Source: an uncultured Sphingobacteriaceae bacterium
GTDB taxonomy: Bacteria > Bacteroidota > Bacteroidia > Sphingobacteriales > Sphingobacteriaceae
Length of the DNA: 12,373 nt
NCBI GenBank assembly: GCA_937875035.1
Contig: CALNCF010000168.1
Location: 1-12,373, forward strand
Direction: 5' to 3'
Shown here: in pieces, positions 7,998 through 12,373 of the stretch
How positions within the stretch are numbered: the stretch's first letter is position 1
How the letters are laid out: each line of letters starts with the position of its first letter
Program-made: the position numbers and the translations under genes
Notes under the pieces: model-generated
Seen by the model: only the letters and a program-made list of their open reading frames with translations
What the model was told of the DNA's origin: nothing
Databases searched by the model: none

Positions 7998-8002
7998 GCA
8001 AA

Positions 8003-8041
8003 CAAAAAGGGGATCCTCGCTCAACGAAGATCCCCTTTTTG
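8003..8041. terminator. Strong, potentially bidirectional intrinsic terminator
   Basis: CAAAAAGGGGATC (8003-8015) pairs with GATCCCCTTTTTG (8029-8041). An inner TCG/CGA pairing across one mismatch leaves a loop of about 5 bases. The A- and T-runs at the foot give a U-tract on either strand. On the minus strand it lies 22 nt beyond the stop of the DUF3347 gene and so ends the copper operon. It also marks the truncated edge of the barrel pseudogene. Confidence 0.88.
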
Positions 8042-8062
8042 TATACGAGTGAAATATAACTA

Positions 8063-8596
8063 TTACTTACCCTCCAACGTCTCTTTCACTTCTCCGCATT
8101 TCAGCATTTTGCTGCCGAAATAGGGATTGCGGATCGCTTCTTCGTTCGAGAGCCAGTAACCGCCGGTGTTGTTGTTGGCCATCGGGCAGTAGGCTACGAA
8201 TACCTTACCGGCGCTCAGCTCCTGTGCTTTCGCCAGGCTGATGAGCTCATTGCTCAGGGTGGTGAAGGCAGTACGCTGCGCTTCGATGTTTTCCGCGATG
8301 CTGATCCGGGTAGCTTCGGCATCGGCTGCTGCTGCGTTCGGTACCGATTTCAGGGCTGCCGAAAGCGCGGTGGCGGTACGTGTGGCTTCGGCGGCATCGC
8401 TGGCCACAAGGGCGTCTTTCAGGAGCAGGTATTGGGTATAGGCCATGCTGAAGACGCTGTCTTTAAAGGCCGGGTGATTGTCTTGCGCGGTAGTGGTTTG
8501 CTCTTTACCGGTAGCGGATTGTCCGCCGGAGCAGGAGCCGAAAAACGGGAGGACAGCGATGGCCGCGATCCATACATAACGAAGATTGATTTTCAT
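8063..8596 (-). CDS. DUF3347 copper-associated periplasmic lipoprotein
   Basis: This 177-residue lipoprotein starts at ATG 8594-8596 (MKINLRYVWIAAIAVLPFFG then SC), with the lipidated cysteine at residue 22. An upstream ATG at 8623 would add nine residues before the signal and is less likely. A Ser/Thr-rich linker leads to a helical, alanine-rich body (about 44-130). The C-terminus then has YCPMANNNTGGYW (136-148), NPYFGS (157-162) and MLKCGEVKE (164-172). The CPM...M..CG pattern is the hallmark of DUF3347 domains, also found fused to CusB-like adaptors, and offers Cys and Met ligands suited to Cu(I). It lies 59 nt downstream of the copper ATPase with no terminator between, so co-expression is likely. 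A periplasmic copper chaperone or buffer role is inferred from motif and context. Confidence 0.85.
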   Translation of the reverse strand: MKINLRYVWIAAIAVLPFFGSCSGGQSATGKEQTTTAQDNHPAFKDSVFSMAYTQYLLLKDALVASDAAEATRTATALSAALKSVPNAAAADAEATRISIAENIEAQRTAFTTLSNELISLAKAQELSAGKVFVAYCPMANNNTGGYWLSNEEAIRNPYFGSKMLKCGEVKETLEGK

Positions 8597-8655
8597 ACGA
8601 TCTGGTACTAAAAGGTTCAACAATATTTTTAAAGATAGGCAATTGGTGGCGGACC

Positions 8656-10884
8656 TTAAATTTTTACATTTTTCAGTCGCAGGCTGTTGGCTACGACAGA
8701 TACTGAGCTCAGGGCCATGGCTGCCCCGGCGATCATAGGGTCGAGCAGGAAACCGTTGACCGGGTAGAGGATGCCTGCCGCCAGCGGAATGCCGACCAGG
8801 TTATAGATGAATGCCCAGAAGAGGTTCTGCCGGATGCCCTGTACCGTTTTGCGTGACAGCAGCAAGGCTTTGGGAACGGCTTGCAGGTCGGATCCGATGA
8901 GGGTGATCTTGGCCACATCCATGGCGATATCGGAACCCTTGCCCATGGCAATGCTTATATCGGCCTGAGCCAAGGCATGCGAATCGTTGATCCCGTCGCC
9001 TACCATGGCTACTACCTTCCCGTTTTTCTGCAGCTGCTCTACGAACGCGGCCTTTTGCGAAGGCATCACCTCGGCCTGGTAATGAAGGATCCCGGTCTGG
9101 GCGGCTACAGCCTTCGCGGTCTGTTTATTATCACCGGTAAGCATGTAGACTTCGATACCCCGTTCCTGCAGGGTATGGATAGCCGCTTTAGAGCTGTCCT
9201 TGATCTTGTCGGCAATGGCGATGATGGCGATCAGCTGATCATCCGAAGCAAAATAGACGAGGGTTTTAGCCTGAGCCTGCAAGCCCGCAGCTTGCTGCCC
9301 GGTATAGGAGATGCCGTGATCGCTGAGCAGCTTCCGGTTCCCGGCGTACCAGGTGCGCCCCTCGTAGCTCATCTTCAGTCCCTGCCCGGTGATGCTCTCG
9401 AAATGTGCGGGTATTACCGTGCGGATGTTTTCCTGTTTGAAGTGCTGTACGATGGCTTCGGCCAGGGGATGCTCGGAACGGCTTTCCATGGTGATCAGCG
9501 CCTGCTTCTCCGGGAGACTTCCTCCATCATCCTGCAGCCAGATCACATCGGTTACCACGGGCTTGCCTTCGGTGATGGTGCCGGTCTTGTCGAGGATCAT
9601 CGCGTTGACCCGGTATCCCAGCTCCAGGCTTTCCGCATCCTTGATCAGGATATGGTGTTCCGCACCCTTGCCCACACCCACCATGATGGCGGTAGGAGTA
9701 GCCAGCCCGAGGGCGCAGGGGCAGGCGATCACCAGCACGGTAACTGAAGCGAGGAGGGCATGAGTAAAGGCATGCGCTCCGCCGAAGATCATCCAGGCGA
9801 TGAAGGTGAGGATGGCAATGCCGATCACTACGGGTACAAAGATGCCCGCGATCCGGTCGACGAGCTTCTGCACGGGAGCCTTGCTGCCCTGCGCTTTCTG
9901 CACCATGCGGATGATCTGGGCAAGTACGGTGTCGCCGCCTACCTTTTCCGCGCGAAAACGGAAGCTGCCTTTCTGGTTAATGGTGCCGGCAAATACCCGG
10001 GCTTCTTTCTCTTTCAGCACCGGGACAGGTTCTCCGCTGATCATGCTTTCGTCTACATAGGAGGAGCCCTGGCTTACCAGGCCGTCTACCGGAATCTTCT
10101 CGCCGGGCTTTACCAGCAAGGTTTGCCCGGGCTGCACGCTGGCTACCGGGATCTCCTGCTCCGTACCATCTTCCTGTACCAGGATCACGGTCTTGGGTTG
10201 CAGGCCCATCAGCTTTTTGATCGCTGAAGATGTATTTGATTTCGCTTTTTCTTCGAGGAGCTTTCCTAAGGATATAAAGGCGATCACCACGGCTGCCGAT
10301 TCAAAATAGACATGCGGATGCAGTCCCCGGCTGTGCCAGAACTGCGGGTATACCGTGTTGAATACGCTGAAGAAGAAAGCGACCCCGGTACTGAGCGCTA
10401 CCAGGGTATCCATATTGGCCTTGCCATGCTTTGCCTGCTTCCAGGCATTGATAAAGAAGCTCCTGCCCAGCCAGAACACGACGGGCGCAGCCAGCACCAG
10501 GGAGATCCAGTTGCTGTAGGGCATGTCCATCAGGAACATGCCGAGTATGACGAGGGGTACGGATAAGGCGAGGGCGGCATAGGTGCGCTTCTGCAGCGAA
10601 CGGTAATGCCTGGCCTGTGCTTCTTCCTGCAGGGCCTGCGGATCTTCCGTGTCGATGATCAGGTCGTAGCCGATCGATCGCAGCGTATTCTGTAAAACTT
10701 CGGAAGGGATATTGCCGGCTACTTCGGCCCATGCCATCTGGCTGGCAAAATTCACTCCGGCGTCTTTTACGCCTTCGACCGATTTCAGCATGGATTCCAC
10801 ACTCACCGCGCAGGCCGCGCAGGTCATGCCCAGCACGGGGAAATCGCGGCGGCTATACTGGCTTGACTGTTGTTTCGTTTCCAT
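8656..10884 (-). CDS. copA: Cu(I)-translocating P1B-type ATPase
   Basis: This 742-residue inner-membrane pump exports Cu(I) from the cytoplasm using ATP. ATG at 10882-10884 is chosen because the upstream ATG at 10950 adds 22 residues and lies before the putative promoter. Visible motifs: one N-terminal HMA domain with GMTCAAC (C22, C25); SGEP of the actuator domain (283-286); transport motif CPC (388-390); phosphorylation site DKTGT (D432); HP dipeptide of the nucleotide-binding domain (472-473); TGDN (583-586); GDGIND (629-634). Cu(I) specificity is shown by N687-x6-Y694-N695-x4-P700 in TM7 and M723-x2-S726-S727 in TM8, the P1B-1 signature. The residue after GINDS is H where proteobacterial CopA has P, a variation at that position I regard as unremarkable. 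It sits between a metal-binding AraC regulator and a DUF3347 lipoprotein, forming a copper-resistance operon. Confidence 0.95.
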   Translation of the reverse strand: METKQQSSQYSRRDFPVLGMTCAACAVSVESMLKSVEGVKDAGVNFASQMAWAEVAGNIPSEVLQNTLRSIGYDLIIDTEDPQALQEEAQARHYRSLQKRTYAALALSVPLVILGMFLMDMPYSNWISLVLAAPVVFWLGRSFFINAWKQAKHGKANMDTLVALSTGVAFFFSVFNTVYPQFWHSRGLHPHVYFESAAVVIAFISLGKLLEEKAKSNTSSAIKKLMGLQPKTVILVQEDGTEQEIPVASVQPGQTLLVKPGEKIPVDGLVSQGSSYVDESMISGEPVPVLKEKEARVFAGTINQKGSFRFRAEKVGGDTVLAQIIRMVQKAQGSKAPVQKLVDRIAGIFVPVVIGIAILTFIAWMIFGGAHAFTHALLASVTVLVIACPCALGLATPTAIMVGVGKGAEHHILIKDAESLELGYRVNAMILDKTGTITEGKPVVTDVIWLQDDGGSLPEKQALITMESRSEHPLAEAIVQHFKQENIRTVIPAHFESITGQGLKMSYEGRTWYAGNRKLLSDHGISYTGQQAAGLQAQAKTLVYFASDDQLIAIIAIADKIKDSSKAAIHTLQERGIEVYMLTGDNKQTAKAVAAQTGILHYQAEVMPSQKAAFVEQLQKNGKVVAMVGDGINDSHALAQADISIAMGKGSDIAMDVAKITLIGSDLQAVPKALLLSRKTVQGIRQNLFWAFIYNLVGIPLAAGILYPVNGFLLDPMIAGAAMALSSVSVVANSLRLKNVKI

Positions 10885-10907
10885 CGTTTTATTCCTGTTG
10901 ATGAACA

Positions 10908-10941
10908 CAAACATAGCGACTCTTACACAGGGAAGCTTACA
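10908..10941 (-). promoter_or_regulatory. Putative activator-dependent promoter of the copper ATPase
   Basis: On the minus strand TATGTTTG (10908-10915) matches the -7 consensus TAnnTTTG. No TTTG lies at the -33 position. Instead two direct TGTAAG hexamers (10922-10927 and 10936-10941 on the minus strand, 14 nt apart) occupy that region, as expected for a promoter needing an AraC-type activator. An AGGA about 10 nt before the ATG at 10884 could be the ribosome binding site. The leader would be under 25 nt. Confidence 0.55.
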
Positions 10942-10955
10942 GGATCCCAAGCTTC
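10932..10955. repeat. Short inverted repeat GAAGCTT/AAGCTTC between regulator and ATPase
   Basis: GAAGCTT (10932-10938) and AAGCTTC (10949-10955) form a 7-bp dyad around a loop containing GGATCC. It overlaps the distal TGTAAG hexamer of the ATPase promoter. It may be part of an operator or a weak hairpin after the regulator gene, 19 nt beyond its stop. There is no U-tract, so it is not called a terminator. Confidence 0.4.
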
Positions 10956-10973
10956 TCTTATATCATTATCAGG

Positions 10974-11540
10974 TTATACCTGGTCGAGGGGCTTGCGCTG
11001 TTCCCGGTGATTCTTTTTGAACTCGGAAGGGGTAAGGCCGGTCACCTTCTTGAACTGGGAGGAGAGGTGCGCGGCGCTGCTGTAGCCGGTCTTCCAGGCG
11101 ATCTCGCTCAGTGTAAGCTCATCGTATATGAGCAGCTCTTTGACGCGCTCGGTTTTCTGGCGGATGATGTACTGCTCGATGGTGATGCCCTCTACCGAGG
11201 AGAACAGGCCGCTGAGGTAATTGTATTCGTAATTCAGCTCGCGGTGCAGGAGCTCCGACCAATTGATCTTACGTTCACTGTCTTCGGAGTGATGCACCTG
11301 CCTGATCACGGTGTTCTTTACCCGTTCGATGAGCCGGGCTTTGCGGTCGTCGATGCGTTCGAAGCCATGCGCATGCAGGAGGCTGTCGAGCTTTTCTTCG
11401 GTGCCGGGTTCCAGCGTTTCTTCCTGCAGGATGACCTCGCCCAGGCTGATGTGCAGGGGATGCAGGCCCAGTGTATCGAGCTGCGCGCTCACTACACTGA
11501 TGCATCGGTTACAGACCATGTTCTTAATATGAAGTTTCAT
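10974..11540 (-). CDS. AraC-family regulator with N-terminal HMA-like metal-sensing domain
   Basis: This 188-residue cytoplasmic regulator starts at ATG 11538-11540, which begins exactly at the HMA-like fold. An upstream ATG at 11639 would cross the promoter. Residues 1-65 show the beta-alpha-beta pattern of a heavy-metal-associated domain with MVCNRC (C10 and C13 as the CxxC metal site). Residues about 90-176 are an AraC double helix-turn-helix: YNYLSGLFSSVEGITIEQYI, then LTLSEIAWKTGYSSAAHLSSQF and KKVTGLTPSEF. It precedes the copper ATPase by 89 nt in the same direction. The inferred role is activation of the ATPase/DUF3347 genes when Cu(I) binds the CxxC, in place of the MerR-type CueR or CsoR used elsewhere. 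It could also act as a copper chaperone-like repressor. No ligand domain of the usual sugar-binding AraC type is present. Confidence 0.87.
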   Translation of the reverse strand: MKLHIKNMVCNRCISVVSAQLDTLGLHPLHISLGEVILQEETLEPGTEEKLDSLLHAHGFERIDDRKARLIERVKNTVIRQVHHSEDSERKINWSELLHRELNYEYNYLSGLFSSVEGITIEQYIIRQKTERVKELLIYDELTLSEIAWKTGYSSAAHLSSQFKKVTGLTPSEFKKNHREQRKPLDQV

Positions 11541-11575
11541 AGGCGATCGCTTGGATTGACCGGGCCGGGGCCCTT

Positions 11576-11606
11576 CAAATGTAATCTTATAAACCCGGAA
11601 GCCAAA
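11576..11606 (-). promoter_or_regulatory. Canonical Bacteroidota promoter of the AraC-type regulator
   Basis: On the minus strand TTTG (11603-11606) is followed after exactly 19 bases by TACATTTG (11576-11583), matching the TTTG-N19-TAnnTTTG consensus fully. Transcription would begin near 11569, giving a leader of roughly 30 nt before the ATG at 11540. This supports starting the protein there and not at 11639. Confidence 0.75.
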
Positions 11607-11647
11607 GATCGGTTCTTGTCCCCTGCATATTTTATACAAATCGGGGA

Positions 11648-11786
11648 GAAGCTTACATGATTTTCAGGTTCGGGCAGAAAACACGTCATGGTTGTCTGGC
11701 CATATTCCTGACGCCATTTTGCCGGGGTACTTGCATCATTGCCGGGAATCACTTACATTCGTTCTGATGTTCAGTAATCCCTTACA
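11648..11786. promoter_or_regulatory. Candidate operator sites sharing a 14-mer with the ATPase promoter
   Basis: GAAGCTTACATGAT (11648-11661) matches GAAGCTTACAGGAT (10932-10945, at the ATPase promoter) at 13 of 14 positions. Two more CTTACA hexamers follow at 11752-11757 and 11781-11786, all in the same orientation. They lie upstream of the regulator's promoter and could serve its autoregulation, or act on a plus-strand transcript. They are proposed as binding sites of the HMA-AraC regulator. The hexamers alone could be chance. Confidence 0.4.
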
Positions 11787-11887
11787 TACCTCCTGCAAAC
11801 CTTTTTGTTGCGCGATCTGTTGTACACACAACCGTACGGGGTTTGTCATGGTTTAATTTCAAAGAGAAATAATTAAAGCACCGATAG

Positions 11888-11914
11888 AAGCCCTTCCTTG
11901 TAAGGGCTTTTTTT
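11888..11914 (+). terminator. Intrinsic terminator with no obvious gene in front of it
   Basis: AAGCCCTT (11888-11895) pairs with AAGGGCTT (11902-11909) around a 6-base loop, followed by a T-run to 11914. It works only on the plus strand. No plus-strand gene lies between it and the start of the minus-strand regulator region, so it ends either a small RNA or an upstream part of the leader of the next plus-strand gene. The rest of 11607-11887 holds the hexamers listed separately and no convincing coding sequence. Confidence 0.75.
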
Positions 11915-11929
11915 ATACACTTGTTTTTT

Positions 11930-12025
11930 ATGAATAAGATGATCCGTTTTTCTTTTTTACGCTCTTCCGGCAGCGGCTGCTGTATGGCCTGCTGTTGCCT
12001 GCTTTCCCCGGGGAAGCGATGTTGA
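11930..12025 (+). CDS. 31-residue cysteine-rich ORF, candidate attenuation leader peptide
   Basis: ATG at 11930 to TGA at 12023-12025 encodes 31 residues with six cysteines. The core RSSGSGCCMACCCLL has Cys pairs and a triplet encoded at 11978-11983 and 11990-11998, with one more Cys before the stop. No transmembrane segment or export signal is evident. It is followed 38 nt later by a strong intrinsic terminator and then by a gene resembling a sulfonucleotide reductase. This is the classical layout of a leader peptide whose ribosome stalls when charged Cys-tRNA is scarce. No good ribosome binding site is visible, but Bacteroidota often lack one. It could instead be a chance ORF, because the region is short and tgc/tgt-rich. 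No homologue is claimed. Confidence 0.5.
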   Translation: MNKMIRFSFLRSSGSGCCMACCCLLSPGKRC

Positions 12026-12094
12026 GGGTGTGCCCGGATCTGCTGATCCCCACGATACAACATAAGCCCCCCGGAAAACCCGGAGGGCTTTTTT
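12001..12094 (+). promoter_or_regulatory. Putative transcription attenuator with terminator 12064-12094
   Basis: AAGCCCCCCGG (12064-12074) pairs with CCGGAGGGCTT (12080-12090) across one C/A mismatch and a 5-base loop, then a T-run to 12094. It stands between the cysteine-rich ORF and the next gene. Upstream elements can compete. GCTTTCCCC/GGGGAAGC (12001-12017) forms its own hairpin over the end of the ORF. CCGGGG (12008-12013) can pair with CCCCGG (12069-12074) of the terminator's left arm, giving an antiterminator. A small GGATC/GATCC stem lies at 12036-12049. The terminator itself is firm; the switching is inferred. Confidence 0.55.
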
Positions 12095-12130
12095 ATTTTA
12101 TTACTTCAAACCAGGATATTTATTAAAGAC

Positions 12131-12373
12131 ATGAATCCATACTACGATATTTTACAGCAGTCGGTACCGCAGCTCATCCGCGCCCTGGGGCGCATGCAGG
12201 TAGAGGACGCGCTGAGCGCCATTGCCGGGCATTTCCCGGGGAAGGCTGTGCTGACGGATAGCTTCAGCCTCGAGGATCAGCTGATCCGGGAGATGGTGAT
12301 CCTGACAATGGGCGTGGCCGTCGGAGCGATGCGTCCCCTGGCCATCAGCTACGCGAATAACCCGGAAGGCATC
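12131..12373 (+). CDS. Partial gene, N-terminus resembling CysH-type PAPS/APS reductase
   Basis: ATG at 12131 opens a frame that runs 81 codons off the window edge without a stop, in the G+C-rich codon style of the copper genes. The first 50 residues (MNPYYDILQQSVPQLI, EDALSAIAGHFPGKAV, LTDSFSLEDQLI) match the N-terminal pattern of phosphoadenylyl-sulfate reductases: a short helix, then a beta strand and S-x-G/S-x-EDQ nucleotide loop. The following residues (REMVILTMGVAVGAMRP) do not show the usual FTLDTGRLFPET continuation, so the assignment is tentative. The missing C-terminus would hold the diagnostic cysteine motif. It starts 37 nt after the terminator of the putative cysteine leader, which fits a sulfate-assimilation gene. 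An unrelated protein remains possible. Confidence 0.45.
   Translation, partial: MNPYYDILQQSVPQLIRALGRMQVEDALSAIAGHFPGKAVLTDSFSLEDQLIREMVILTMGVAVGAMRPLAISYANNPEGI

Noticed and set aside
7779..8024. 81-codon minus-strand open frame as an independent gene
   Set aside because: Its start lies inside the terminator hairpin and its second half is out of frame relative to clear barrel strands; it is better explained as part of a frameshifted pseudogene.
8881..9747. 288-codon plus-strand open frame opposite the copper ATPase
   Set aside because: It is antisense to a gene with all P1B-ATPase motifs; the open frame follows from G+C-rich codon use. The same holds for 9760-10227.
11007..11660. 217-codon plus-strand open frame opposite the AraC regulator
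   Set aside because: It is a mirror of the regulator's coding strand with no recognisable domain, and it runs through the regulator's promoter.
11541..11929. Known riboswitch (SAM or similar) ahead of the sulfur-like gene
   Set aside because: I could not find the conserved core of any riboswitch I know; only simple hairpins and the Cys-rich ORF are visible.
11782..12063. 93-codon minus-strand open frame
   Set aside because: It crosses a plus-strand terminator and the cysteine-rich ORF, and its product is a low-complexity basic peptide with no family resemblance.
1..12373. tRNA, rRNA, CRISPR array or intact insertion sequence
   Set aside because: No cloverleaf, no regularly spaced repeats with spacers, and no transposase or matched terminal repeats were seen on either strand.

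Overview
The window looks like a Bacteroidota chromosome, most likely from the Chitinophagaceae or a close relative. The signs are two type IX secretion (T9SS) C-terminal sorting domains, Bacteroidota-type promoters (TTTG, about 19-20 bases, then TAnnTTTG), a DUF3347 copper lipoprotein, and a porin-family barrel ending in phenylalanine. Almost every gene lies on the minus strand; only the two edges carry plus-strand genes.

Left edge (1-735): a broken mobilisation/relaxase-like remnant at 111-575 (plus strand) with an in-frame TAG, then about 160 bases with no supported feature.

Main minus-strand operon (7139 down to 736): a 1249-residue secreted multidomain protein (ice-binding-like domain, jelly-roll, Ig/PKD-like domain, beta-helix, helical segment, T9SS signal), a 509-residue propeller-like T9SS protein, an unrecognised 118-residue protein and an AbiGi-family phage-defence protein. 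The junctions are TGATG, 3 nt and 12 nt, so the four genes look co-transcribed from a promoter at 7197-7227. The distal genes are visibly richer in A+T, suggesting acquired defence cargo behind a surface-protein operon.

Decay zone (7228-8041): a small lipoprotein gene that seems to carry two compensating frameshifts, and a 5'-truncated, frameshifted outer-membrane barrel pseudogene. Hairpins flank the zone on both sides.

Copper module (8063-11606, minus strand): an AraC-type regulator with an N-terminal HMA-like metal-binding domain, a CopA-type Cu(I) P1B-ATPase and a DUF3347 lipoprotein. A near-identical 14-mer containing CTTACA (TGTAAG on the coding strand) lies upstream of both the regulator and the ATPase, and is a candidate operator. 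The likely logic is that the regulator senses Cu(I) through CxxC, activates the ATPase, and the ATPase and lipoprotein handle copper in the inner membrane and periplasm.

Right edge (11888-12373, plus strand): a terminator with no obvious gene in front of it, an unannotated 31-codon cysteine-rich ORF (CC, then CCC), a strong GC-rich terminator and the start of a gene whose first 50 residues resemble a CysH-type sulfonucleotide reductase. This has the layout of a cysteine-responsive transcription attenuator and is the best candidate here for something undescribed.
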